Below are positions 1-10,899 of a stretch of 64,000 nt of DNA, one piece after another. The notes beneath the pieces are model-generated. The model was not told the origin of the DNA, did not search any database, and worked only from the letters and a program-made list of their open reading frames with translations. The first letter of the stretch is position 1; each line of letters opens with the position of its first letter. Source of the stretch: Cryptomeria japonica (Eukaryota; Streptophyta; Pinopsida; Cupressales; Cupressaceae). The DNA is taken from NCBI RefSeq assembly GCF_030272615.1, contig NC_081410.1, positions 146,973,349-147,037,348 of the forward strand, written 5' to 3'. The position numbers were made by a program, and so were the translations under genes.

Positions 1-84
1 AGGTATATTCAAGGCCCCGTATTCAAGAAACACTAACATATTTAGGGCCGTCATGCTAAGAAAAAGGTCTGACGTGACACTAAG

Positions 85-250
85 TGGTCTCCCCCTCCCC
101 AAGGCATGTTGAAGATTAATATTGATGGATCGTCTAGGGGAAATCCTGAGCATGTAGGAATTTGTGGTATTGGTAGGGATAGTTTGGGGAATGTTATTTT
201 CTTTTTTCCTATGTATAAGGGGGAATATATTAATATTGTAAATTATAATA
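85..250 (+). pseudogene. LINE-type RNase H fragment
   Basis: A plus-strand reading frame from base 85 gives the signature of the RNase H domain at the C-terminus of plant L1-type LINE ORF2. It has a Trp followed by prolines, then LKINIDGSSRGNPE, then GIGRDSLGNVIFFF. The first catalytic Asp (IDGS) is present. The match fades after about base 230 into AT-rich sequence, and the expected Glu and second Asp boxes are not seen. It is a short relic, opposite in orientation to the LINE at 15-21 kb. The parent element would lie left of the window. Confidence 0.6.
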
Positions 251-1227
251 TTATATTATTTAAGTTGACTAGTGAGAAATAAAAATAAAAATTATTAGTT
301 TTAATTTTTTTTTTCATTTTTGAAACTTAAAAAAAAAAAGAAAGATAATATCCTTATAATTATTTTCAATTGAATTAAATAGGTCATTATCTCCTTATCA
401 CTTCGAATTGAGAATTTTTCAATTTTCATTTTTCAATTCAAATCCTTAATCTCATCTTCATCTTTCATTTAATTTTTCCTAGAAAAATCTATAAATAAGA
501 TCATTATTCAATGTTTTTATGGCACAATCACATTTATGTAAATCTAGTCTATTGAAATCAATTATCAATAAAATCATTTTGAGGTTTGCATCTCAAACTG
601 GGATTTTAATTTGATTTCCATATTATGCTTTCAAATTGTTTATATTTCTTGTTTTTTTATTTTAATGCTTACAATGGAGTTGGGTCAAACCGTGGATGCA
701 CAATTCTATATTGGAGAAATGTTGTACTTGATATACATTGAACTAAGAAATATTTAATATCAAGCCTTCAATTCATAGTCAAACAAATTTTTCACATGAG
801 TTTTCATAAGAAGCACTACAAGTAAGAACATACAAGAATGTCGTTTTCTCTCTGTTGAGAATATTTGTGGCTTTGAGTTTGGCTACAAGTGGATCAATTT
901 TTCACTTGTATTAGGTTCAAAGATGCCCATCAATTGCATGAATTTTCTTCTCATCTTAGAAATGTAGTTTTTCTAAATGGAAATGCCAATGGAGGTCTCC
1001 TTTTGTCGTTTGTAAATGGAGTATGTGTGGACTAGCCCATGACCTTGAAGCTCAATTACAAAGATGTTGTGAAGAATTGATATACCATTGAAATAAACTC
1101 AACAGATTTTATCATAAGGTATGTACTTTTCTTTCATCCCAAAATTTAATAACACGAGAGGTAGACTTAGTGTCCATTTTGCAAATTGAATATTTTTGAA
1201 TCTCCAATTCAATGAAAATTTATGTTG
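251..1227. other. AT-rich flank, no gene recognised
   Basis: No supported reading frame. The stretch is AT-rich with poly-A and poly-T runs at 300-345. It is the pre-insertion flank of the Ty3 element that starts at 1233. Confidence 0.5.
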
Positions 1228-1232
1228 CCTAT
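1228..1232. repeat. Target-site duplication CCTAT, left
   Basis: The five bases CCTAT directly precede the TG that opens the left LTR and recur directly after the CA that ends the right LTR (14772-14776). A 5 bp duplication is what Ty3-type integrases produce. Confidence 0.85.
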
Positions 1233-2272
1233 TGTATGTCTAAAAAGTGTGTTAATCATTAAACAAAATAAAACATCGCATAGATGAAACAAGTATTAAA
1301 ACTAGGAAGCAATTTAAAACAAGAAATGCAACTTAGCCTCCTTTATGATGTTCCATCCTCCTCTAATCTCAAGGACCTTGAAGGTTAGTAGGTGTGGCTC
1401 TCGGCAGCAAGCAATGACTATCAAGATGACAACTCAAGATATGAGTAGCTACAAGGTTCTAGATTAAATACAAGATTATTACGACATGATACTCAAATTA
1501 TGCTAAAATTGATATTCTAAATGCTAACTGATCAATGGAGATCGCAAGATAATAACAATGCAAATTAAGCTAAGATGCAGGGGGCATTGATTGATGAAAA
1601 TGAGGGGTATTTATAGGATTTCCAAGGCCAAGGATGAGGTGGTAGGAATCAACGGTCAAGATTTGATCTGTAGATATCAATGGCTAAGGATGAAGAAGCT
1701 AGAAAAGAGGTTGGAAGGAGAGACACATGTCATCTATGTGGTGACAAGTGTTCAATAATCCTCAACAAATTGCTGAAAGGGAAAGTGTCAAAGGGGAGAA
1801 GACATGTGCCAAAGGTGCCATGTGTCTCCAAGAGGAAATATCCAACCCACAAGAGGTTAGGGTGTGCAAGAAGGGATAGGGTTAGTTAGACCCAGGGTCA
1901 AATTGAATGGGTTAGGTTAGGGGATGGTTAGAACAGGTGGTTAAAGGTAGGAGTCATCTGCTCATTTGAATTTAGAAATTCAAATAATTAGGAAATGAAT
2001 AATTAAATTCAACAAATCATTAATTTTTTTATTTAATTATAGAAATTGAAGAATTGAATTAGATGAGGGGGGAAATTAATTAATTTAGATAAATTAATCA
2101 AGGGGGATAATTGAATGAACTATATAAATAAATCCTTAGATTTATTTACAAGTAGAGGATTAAAAAGGGGAATTAATTAAATCACTTTGTATTTAATCAA
2201 TTAGGGAAGGTTTATTAATTAAATAATTGTGTATTTAATCAATTATCTCCAGACCATTTTTAAGTGTATACA
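1233..2272 (-). repeat. 3' LTR of the Tat element
   Basis: 1040 bp, TG...CA on the plus strand. It aligns along its length with 13395-14771 except for a 335 bp segment duplicated only in the other copy. On the minus strand it has a TATAAATA-type box at 1608-1616, like its partner. Confidence 0.9.
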
Positions 2273-2286
2273 TTTTGCCCCTCTTT
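2273..2286 (-). other. Polypurine tract
   Basis: Directly inside the 3' LTR, the minus strand reads AAAGAGGGGCAAAA, purine-rich apart from one C. This is the usual position and make-up of the plus-strand primer for reverse transcription. Confidence 0.75.
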
Positions 2287-2289
2287 GAA

Positions 2290-4365
2290 GCAATGTGTGA
2301 CGACGCATTGATTTAAAAAAAAATCGATGTTGATTCAATTTCAATATATTACCCCAAACGTTGATTGTCGAACGATGATACGAGGATGCCCCCTCGACAA
2401 ATCAATTAAGAAAATTGACGATTTTGTTTTTGTTTTTTTTTATTGGATTTTTGTAAAATTGATTTCCTGATAAAATTATTTGATTTCTACAACTTTGGTT
2501 GATGAAAATATTAATTCTCTGATTTATTTGATTTTTTGCTTGATTTATTGATAGAGTTTGATTGACCTCATGATTGATGAGGGTCAATGATATAAACTTG
2601 AATTTTTGATGGTCCGATAGGCTGAGTTTGATTGACTTCATGATCGATGAGCGTCAATGATGTAAACTCAAGATTGGATAGACTAGATGTGTGACCTCAT
2701 GATGAATGAGTGTCACTGATGGGTGCTCCAAGAGATTGATGGAAATATCAAGTGAGCGAATAGGGTAGCTAATTGATTGATCAAAGCGATTGATTGGATA
2801 AAGAACTTGACATTTTGTTGATATCACATTGTAGGAGGATTAAGATGTTTTGATGCATCCAGGGGGGAGATGCAAGAGGGTCAATGAGACCTACAACCTC
2901 TGGGGATACCGTTGCATAGATTCATAGGCTTTGATTTTGTTGATGTACACATGCACGCAATCTCTTAATAAGAGAGATAACACAGTTTGGAAGTCTTCAA
3001 CCTTGGAAAAGATTGAATATCTAGCATGCCTATACAAAATGCAATATGAAATGCAACCTACTCTACATGTGCAAATGCTAATTAAATGCAATGTTGCGAT
3101 CAGATAGGTCATTTTGATCATGTTTTTTTAATCATCATCGAGCCTTTAAAATATGGCAAGCGAGTGCAAACATCGATGGTATAATTGAACCATGATGACT
3201 TGAGCACTACTTCCCTGGGTTTCTATATTGCAAGTTAGCACAAGCATCGAGGTATAATTGAACCAAAATTACCTGAGTGTCTCTTGCATAAAACAAACAA
3301 GAATTAACCATTTTCATGTGCAAATCTGAAACGTCCTCGATGATGCCTTGCGAATCATGTCTCGAGACAAATTTGTACATTATTATTGATTAATTTACAG
3401 ACAACAGACAAACAAAATATCATGTTCCTTCCTCGTCCCTCTATTCCAAGACATCCCTGAGTCACTCAGGAAACATGATAACAAAAATCAAGAATACCAC
3501 AATTGAATAATCATGCTAAAGTATTTAAACCATTATTCAAAAGATATCATCCATTAAGATTTGGTTTGCAATGTTGTGTTGGATAGTTGATGTTGTAAGT
3601 CTCAATCTTGTGTTTAATGGTGGATGTGTCTCAGTTTTCACCATACAATTGTTCTCTCAATGTCATTTTGTTGCCTATTTTGTTTAAGCTCAAATGTGCA
3701 TTTTTCCCCTAGCTAGATTTAGGATTTTCCCCCCGATCCAGAAACAAGTTTATTATGGATATACACAATGATGCAAGCCATGATAAGGTGTCGATACAAA
3801 AGGCTCTGTATTATGGACATGTACAAATGAGATGGATGGATGCAGAAAAAAGCATGAACTCTTAGATGGAAGAGCTAGTTGATAGATAACGCATGTTGCC
3901 AGGTTTTCACCATCTAATTTTATTGCACTTTTTCCATTTTTTTATTTTTCACTGTTTTTCGTTGTTTTTGTATTTTCTACTTTTTCACTTCTTCTTTTTT
4001 TATTTTCTGCTTTTTAGACATAAAACTTCTTCGGGTGCATAGTGTTGATGGGTTCATCAACCCAGTCACCTTCTAGTGTTGACAATTTATATGCTCCAGA
4101 CCTATATGCAACAACCACAACAAAATGACCTAACTAGTTTGGTTCAAATTTTCCCTTTTTCTCTCGATCTTGCTGGTTGCGTGGATTTTCCTTCAAGACT
4201 AGATCTCCTAGTTAGAACATTCTAGGTTTGAATTTGTTATTGTATCTCCTCGCCATCCTTTACTAATATGCCTTCAAGTGATCAGAAGCATTTTGGTGAT
4301 GCTCTTGTAGCAACTCTAGTTCTTGCAATATAGATACCTGTTGTTCTTCATTTGAAAATGAACCC
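2290..4365 (-). other. 3' non-coding region of the Tat element
   Basis: About 2 kb between the integrase end and the polypurine tract with no recognised domain. At 2555-2715 there are three degenerate copies of a 60-70 bp unit containing CATGATnnATGAGnGTCAnTGA. Short open frames here have no family features. Long 3' regions of this kind are usual in Tat elements. Confidence 0.6.
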
Positions 4366-4369
4366 TTTC

Positions 4370-5240
4370 GGTGACACTCATAGAGAAGGTATCTCTACTT
4401 CAATAGGCAAGATTTCCTCTGATCCGTACACAAGACAATATGTTGTTGCTCTAGTGGGTGTACGAATACTAGTACGATAAGCCCATAAAGCAAGATTCAA
4501 CTGGACATGTTAGTCCCTACCAACCTCATTAACTATCTTTTTCATAATTTTCAGGATAGTTTTGTTTGATGCTTCAACTTGACCATTCCCCTGAGGACAG
4601 TATGGCATGGAGAATCTATGCTGGATGTGGAATTTCTCACAAATTTCTTGGACATCTTGATTCTTGAATGGTCTTCCATTATCCATGATGATGGATATGG
4701 GAATACCATAGCGACAAATAATGTAATTTAGGATAAAGGAGGAAATTTGTTTCCCTATGACCATTGTTAGAAGTACTGCCTCAATCCATTTGGTAAAATA
4801 TTATGTTGCTACCAAGATGAACTTATGTTTGTTAGAAGAAGAATGATAAATTTTCCCCACCAGGTCTAGACCCAATTGAGAAAAAGGACACCAACTCACC
4901 AAAGGATGGAGCTCTTGTGCTGGTGCATGTATGAGATTGTTGTGAACATGGCATTGCTTGAATTTCTTGGCATATGTGAATTAATATTTTTCCATAGTAG
5001 GCCAATACTAACCCAATTGTAAGAGTTTCTTAGCCAGCGTGAGACCACTGGAATGAGTGCCACAAATACTATCGTGGACTTCATTAAAAGCCTTCTCAGA
5101 TTCATCACGTTTGAGGCACCTGAGGAGAGTATCATTTATACCTCGTTTATAAAGGGTATCAACGACTATAGTATAACGAGCAGATTGACGGATAAAATTC
5201 CACTTTTGGTTTCTTGAGATGTCAAGGGGAAAGATATTAT
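4370..5240 (-). pseudogene. Tat integrase (zinc finger plus DDE core)
   Basis: Integrase would insert the cDNA into the genome. The N-terminal HHCC finger is readable around 4925-5100 (EVHDSICGTH, then CHVHNNLIHAP). The catalytic core at 4510-4764 gives RYGIP, the Asp box IMDNG, FKNQDVQEICEKF, SMPYCPQGNGQVEASNK and its Glu. The downstream module (WAYRTSIRTPTRAT...LPIEVEIPSL) follows to about 4380. Several stops interrupt the frame, but the zinc-finger His codon, the core, RT and both RNase H domains are all in one frame. No chromodomain is seen, as expected for Tat. Confidence 0.85.
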
Positions 5241-5289
5241 CTTTTAAGTACGTATAAGTTTGGCCATAGTAGCAGGAATCAGGTTAGAA

Positions 5290-5795
5290 TATTTAACAAA
5301 CCAATTGGGTATCAGGGGAGTCATGAGCTGGGTAAAACAATTCTTCCACCATGAATTCATAACACTCTTTATTTTCTTGTGTTTGCAAAAGAGATGCAAT
5401 GGTAGCCATGGCATTCATTGCTTTGTTTTCATTCCTTGGGATTTTTGTGAAAGTGATTTGAGTAAAGTACTTTGTGAAGTTGTCAATCAACTTTTTATAA
5501 GGCATGAGTTTATCATCCTTGGTTTGATATTTGTCATTAATCTGATTGATCACTAATTGAGAATCTCCATAAACCTATAGCTCTTTGGTGTTTCATTCGA
5601 TAGCCATTTTGATTCCAATGACTAATGCTTCATACTCAGGCATGTTGTTGGTTCTTGGAAAGCTCAATCAATATGATTTCAGGATTGTATGCCCTTGAGG
5701 CGTTATGAAAAGTATGTCGGCGCCTAATCCATGTTTTGTGTAGCAGCCATCAAAATATAGATCCTAGGTTTTCTTGTTGACTGTGAGAACATCCA
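5290..5795 (-). pseudogene. Second RNase H domain (aRH) of the Tat element
   Basis: An additional RNase H domain between the retroviral-type RNase H and integrase, a defining trait of Tat-lineage elements. Readable boxes are YFDGCYTKHGLGADI (first Asp), NMPEYEAL (Glu) and VYGDSQLVINQI (second Asp). Only stop codons separate them; two sit where Trp is usual in the family, as expected from TGG to TGA or TAG transitions. The fold resembles archaeal and plant RNase HI. It probably helps or replaces the first domain in degrading template RNA; that role is family knowledge. Confidence 0.82.
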
Positions 5796-5811
5796 CATCG
5801 GGAAATTCAAT

Positions 5812-6290
5812 CTACAATGGAGTATCATCATTCAGAGGTGCTTCTACTAACTGATCAATGATTACTTGTCCTTTTATAGCCTTTCTATCGACATACTTAA
5901 TATCGAACTCACTTAGGATCGTGACCCATTTTTCTAGTCGACCTATCAATGCTGCCTTGCTAAGAAGATATTTCAAAGGGTCTATTTTTGCTATCAACTT
6001 GACTGAATGAGTAAGCATACAGTGTTGCAACTTTTGGGATGCAAACACTACTGCTAAACATGTTTTCTCCACTGATGTGTAGTTACGCTCGTAGCCAACC
6101 AAAGTTCCATCGATATAATATATGGCACGCTCTTTTCCTTCTCGATATTGTTGTGCTAAGAGAGCTCCCAATGATCCCTATGTGGCAGCAATGTAGAGCA
6201 ACACAGTCTTTCCTTCAATTGGCGATGCTAAGACAGATGGAGTTACCAAATACTCTTTTATTTTATCAAAGGCCTATTCACATTTATCAT
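5812..6290 (-). pseudogene. Retroviral-type RNase H of the Tat element
   Basis: This domain would remove RNA from the RNA-DNA hybrid. The minus-strand frame reads GKTVLLYIAAT, a stop, GSLGALLAQQYREGKERAIYYIDGTL, then NYTSVEKTCLAVVFASQKLQHCM and a C-terminus with DIKYVDRKAIKGQVIIDQL. This is the usual Ty3 order, with the EKTCLAVVFA helix intact. It is in the same frame as RT upstream and aRH downstream, broken only by stops. Confidence 0.85.
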
Positions 6291-6294
6291 CTCA

Positions 6295-7155
6295 TCAAAA
6301 TGGAACATTCTTGTGCAATAGGTGAGTGAATGGATGACACCTATCAGCCAGTTGAGAAATGAATCTTCTTATAGACTGCATTCTTCCATGGAGAGAACGT
6401 AGCTGACTGATGTTCTTAGGCAATTCCATTTCCATTGTAGCCTTTACCTTAGCCAGATCCACTTCTATTCCTCGAGTTGAAATAATATATCCCAAAATTT
6501 TACCTTATGTGACCCCAAAAGCACACTTTTTTGGATTTAGCCTCAACTTGTATTGTTATAGCCTTTGAAATATCTTATCCAGGATTTTTAGATGTTCTTA
6601 TCGTATGTGCGATTTTTCTAGTATGTCATCTACATAATCCTCCATGCATGTATGCATCATATCATGGAAAATAGTTTTCATAGCTCTTCTATATGCAACA
6701 CTTGCATTCTTGAGGCCAAGTGGCATGATGTTCCAATAGAAAGTACCCCAAGGGCATGTGAAAGTTGTTTTCTCCTGATCTTTAAGTGTTATTTTGATTT
6801 GGTTATACCCTGAGAAGTTATCCATTAGAGAAAACATTTCATGTATGGTTGTGAGATCCACTATGATATCGATGCTTGGTAGTGGAAAATCATCTTTTGG
6901 ACATGCTTTATTTAGGTCCTCGAAGTTTGTGCATACTTTGATACTTTTGTCTAATTTGGACACAAGTAAAATATTGGACACCCAGTTTGGATATGTGACT
7001 GGCCTTATGAATCCTACATCCAATAACTTCTTAATTTCTGCTTTGACGAGAAGAGCTACGTGAGGATGCATCTTTCTCAATTTTTGTTTCATGGGTTTAG
7101 CTCCTGGAGCGATGTTTAGGTGATGCATTACGAGTTCTGGATCTAACCCTGGCAT
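6295..7155 (-). pseudogene. Reverse transcriptase of the Tat element
   Basis: RNA-dependent DNA polymerase. The minus-strand frame carries the linker PGLDPELVMHHLNI, the finger motif IRPVTYPNWVSNILLVSK, DLNKACPKDDFPLPSID, MDNFSGYNQI with the first catalytic Asp, FTCPWGTFYWNIMPLGLKNA, and the YVDDI box near 6620. After one in-frame stop region the connection domain follows (GYIISTRGIEVD, LPKNISQLRSLHGR, FISQLADRCHPFTHLL). All catalytic boxes are present, so inactivity comes from stops rather than loss of active-site residues. Confidence 0.9.
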
Positions 7156-7167
7156 GTATGCATATGA

Positions 7168-8834
7168 CTAGGCGAAGTTGATTTGTCTCCTCTTGAAGAA
7201 CTCACTGTAGTCTTGTCTCTCTTGCTCTGACAGTGATGTTGTTGGATGTAGGATCTTAGGATTTTTTGAGGTACCAATATTAATTGCTTCTGTCAGCTCA
7301 ATCAATATGGCGGATCTCTCTTGAAAATGTTCAGGTAGAATGTCAAATCTCTCATCTTCAAACACCTCAAGGAGGTTTTCACCATCAAATACACCCTTTC
7401 TTTTTACCTTTGATTGATCTAATATTGCCATCAAATGGTTTTCAACATTAGATCTATTTTTTTATTCTTTTATTTCAGTTTTGCAAATGAAAGATTTGAC
7501 ACCCCCTGACTAGATGAAGTGTTATTGAATTCACTGGTAGAAGACGCGTTTGGGGTTTTAGGTTCGATAGCATTGAGATACAAATCAATGGCATGATCAT
7601 TCAGGAAGGTCTCTATCTCAATGAGTCCAGTGGTTTCCCAGTCAATAAGTTTTGGGTGTATTAAGGGTAAAGGATCATTTGATTGGTTAGTTTCAAAGAC
7701 CTCAATGGTTAACAAAGGTGTCAAGTTTTTCCGTTATTTTAGCCAAGTTAAGGATGTCACTCTCCTTGAAATAAACTCTCCCGATTACTCTTTGATTATC
7801 CTCAGTGAAGTTAGAATCAATATTTGTGATTCTAATTCAAGTAGTTTGTAAGCTGACGTTTGTCCCCCATACGAATGAATTACATCAATGTCAACATCCT
7901 TAATAGAGCAAGATTCTTCAGGAGATTTTTCAGAACATGTGTCCCACTCCCACTCATGAGAGTCAATTTCACTAGAAGCTTGCAATCTGAAGATTTGCTC
8001 ATAAAGGTTATGAGTAACTTCTTCTGTCTGTTTAGAAAGTTCTTCTTGTCGTCTTTCCTCTACTTCTTCTTCTTCTTTGTGAGTTTCTTCTTCTTGTTGA
8101 TCGCGAACAGGTTCTTCTTCCCTCTTAATAGCAAGCTCTTTCTGTCTTCTCTCGTATTCTTTTTCTTCTGGACTGAATGTTACTTCTGCTTGTCTTGTCA
8201 CCAAGTCTTTTGGCCTTCTATCATATTTTTGTCCTTGCTATTTGGAAGTCTCTTCTTATGTTCTTGTTATATACTGACAAAAACCTAATCCTAACTTGTC
8301 TTTTGTATTTTGAGATCTAGGTTGTATGGTCTCTACAACACCTTCTTTTCTTTTACCCATAGGACCGGTGCCAAAATATCCCATTCTCTGGAGGATGTGG
8401 AATCCTTTTCCATACTTATCTATAGGTATGTTGACATTATTGATTTTTTGTTGAGCTTCATCATCCTTGTAGAGCCATTATAAAACACCTTTGTCCTCCG
8501 TCTCTTCAGATAGGGTTCCTGCTTTAACAAATGCTCCATCAAACATCTTGAGATGTTTTTATGCAAGTTGTTGTTGTGAAATTGACGGTTTATCATAAGA
8601 CTGAGGAGAGAGTGGCAAATATTCTAGAGAATATTCTCCCATTCCATTGGCATTCAGTTGTATCTTTTTCCCAAAACTTCCCAAAGTTGTTGTGAACGAG
8701 TTCTCCTTGGGTGATAGTTTAGGAGACAAAGACTCTTTGTTATAGGGAACTATTACATCCCGAGTTGGTCTTGGATTACCTGCAATGATGAAAGGGATTT
8801 GAATATGCTGAAATAGTGATCTCTTATCCCTCAT
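7168..8834 (-). pseudogene. Protease-RT spacer of the Tat polyprotein
   Basis: A long linker region between protease and RT, typical of Tat elements and without enzymatic motifs. At 7785-8204 it encodes a very acidic Glu/Arg/Lys-rich segment (repeated EEE and RRQ blocks) likely to form a coiled coil. At 7168-7434 it holds the conserved pre-RT segment DILPEHFQERSAILIEL. Open segments from 8834 to 7724 share one frame. A net frame change lies between 7724 and 7434. Confidence 0.7.
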
Positions 8835-8874
8835 AGGGGAACTTTACACACTGGTGATATGTTGAAGGAACTGC

Positions 8875-9219
8875 CTACGTATCATGGATCCAAGGCCTTC
8901 TTAGAAGTATGTTGTAGGATAAATTCAGGTCTAATACTTGACAGACTGAGTCCCTCTGTACGGGTCCTATTTCGAGAGGTAATATCATTGTTCCTTTAGA
9001 AGAGTGTTCCTCTTTGTCATATGCTTTTATTGTGATCTTCTTTCTAGGATCCGCTGCTTCTGCAAAAAAACCTAAAGCTCGGACCAATCTTAATGCACAA
9101 ATACTCAAGTCAGCTCCCCCATCTATGAGGACACATTTAACACACGTTTTGTGGATAAGCACTTCAATATGCAATAGAGGATTATGAGGATGTTGTAAGG
9201 ACATGTCGTCATTTTTCAT
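8875..9219 (-). pseudogene. Retropepsin-like aspartic protease of the Tat element
   Basis: Polyprotein-processing protease. The open segment of 114 codons has CVLIDGGADLSICALRL, where DGGA stands for the usual D[ST]GA active-site loop, and near its end YNILLRRPWIH, the counterpart of the ILGRxWIH signature. The Gly-Arg of that signature reads Arg-Arg, a probable G-to-A or G-to-C change. It lies between the gag zinc knuckle and the acidic spacer, the expected order. Confidence 0.8.
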
Positions 9220-9412
9220 GAAGGATAAGCAATGAGGTGTTGTTAGGTGTCATACCATGGCCTGGAATTGGTCAACATCCAAATCCTTAGAGACAGTGGT
9301 ATCTACTAAAGATTTTTTCAAAATCTCTTTGTGTGTTGGCGAAAGTTTTAACAACTCTAGTATTGATATTTGTGCAAGGGTCTTCTACAATTGATCTACT
9401 AGGATATATTGT

Positions 9413-10897
9413 CTAGAAGTGGATGTTGTGTTGGTTATCAGACCCCGAGAATGTCACTTTAGCTTTTTTTCTAGTAATAGCATGTGCTAGCTCTAGTTGT
9501 GCTTTTTCTTTAACGATGATGACATGTTTGAGTCTTTTACAATCATTTGTTTGGTGTCCTTTGTTTTTATGATAATCATAAAAATGATTGTCATTCCACC
9601 ACGATGGTTTCACTTTAGGTTCGAAGTCTCTTATTTTTGGCAATGCAATTAGTTTGTTTACAATAAGTGTCTTTAATGTCGATTGTAGTTCACCAATGTT
9701 GGTAAATTTTCTATGAAAGGAAAAGATGGTTTTGGTTTGTTGTTATCTTGGTTAACCATTGGCGCATGACTTGATAGATTGAAAATGGGTTGCTTTGGTT
9801 GCAAGTGGTTAGTATCTACCACTCCATCATTGACAATGTTTCTATTTCTGGTCCAAAATTTGGGTTCATCATTGTTATGATTGCTATTGTTGTGGTTATT
9901 GTTGAAAGAATTATTTCGATCTTTGTGAAGTTTTAATTCTCCTTTTTTAACCATAGCATCTTCTATCTTGATCCCATTTTCAACCATTTTATTAAAATTG
10001 GGAGGACATTGCAACTTTAGCCTAGAGCTCATCTTGCTCGTGAGATTGTCAATGGAAATATCTATTTTTTTGTTATCTAGCACAGGTTGAGAATATTTGG
10101 CAAACAAACGCCTCCATCTTTGTAAGAAGGTCACAAAAGGTTCTCCATTTTTTTGTTTTATGTTGCACAAGTCCAACATTGTGATCTCATGTTGTATATT
10201 ATATGAGTATTGTGATATGAATTTATCCACAAGTTATTCAAATGATATATGTTTCATTGTGTGCAAACTCCATGCTCATGGTGCAAAATTCTCTAATATG
10301 ATCTTGGGGATCAATTTTGCCATCATATCTGTCATACTTGGGGATCTCACAATTATGGGGAAAAAGCACCATGTTAAAACTCCTATCAAAAGGGTATGGA
10401 CAAATGTCCTCCAATGAATATCTTTTGACGATTCCTCTTTGCATATTTTGCATTTGTTGTTGGAGTGTTTGTATTAGTTGGGTAAGTGTCAAAAGAGGAT
10501 TGTCAATATTATTGTTTGTTTCATGGTTGTTTCTTGTCCCATCATTAGTTTCATTACGAGTGCGATTTAGTGTATCCTTAGGTCGATTGTTAATATGTCG
10601 GGTATCACTTGATCCTGCATTTTGTCTTTAATTTTCTATGTCAAAGTTTTGAGGTAGTTTAGAACCTGAATTAGCTAGCATCAAGAAATATTTCTCCTTT
10701 TCTATTTCTAACATATTTTCCAAAAATTTCCCAAATTTGGGATCTTGTTGTATTTCTCTAAGTATTTCATCAATCATTTCTTCTTCCTCCTCTTCATGTC
10801 CAAATCGATGTAAGAAAGGATTCTCCTCTGCCATTGTAGGTGTTTTGATTTCCTTTCTTTTTAGTTTTTGTTTCTGGGCCCTGGTTAATACGGGCAT
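9413..10897 (-). pseudogene. Gag of the Tat element
   Basis: Structural protein that packages element RNA. It starts at the ATG at 10897 (MPVLTRAQKQ) with a Lys-rich then acidic N-terminus. The capsid part (CDLCNIKQKNGEPFVTFLQRW-like segment, RRLFAKYSQP) lies at 9673-10230. An Asn-rich stretch follows, then a zinc knuckle at about 9540-9590. The knuckle reads YDYHKNKGHQTNDC: the first Cys of the usual CxxH...GHxxxxC is replaced by Tyr. Frame changes lie between 10492 and 10230 and between 10230 and 9643, so it is broken. Confidence 0.8.
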
Positions 10898-10899
10898 AC

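Noticed and set aside
1680-1889. Related 60-70 codon frames at 1680-1889, 13751-13939 and 14166-14363
   Set aside because: These are LTR sequence, repeated only because the LTRs and their internal duplication are repeated.
7860-8288. 142-codon plus-strand frame rich in Phe and Leu
   Set aside because: Antisense shadow of the acidic Glu-rich spacer of the Tat element.
10097-10631. Plus-strand frames over gag
   Set aside because: Antisense to the gag coding strand, with no motif.
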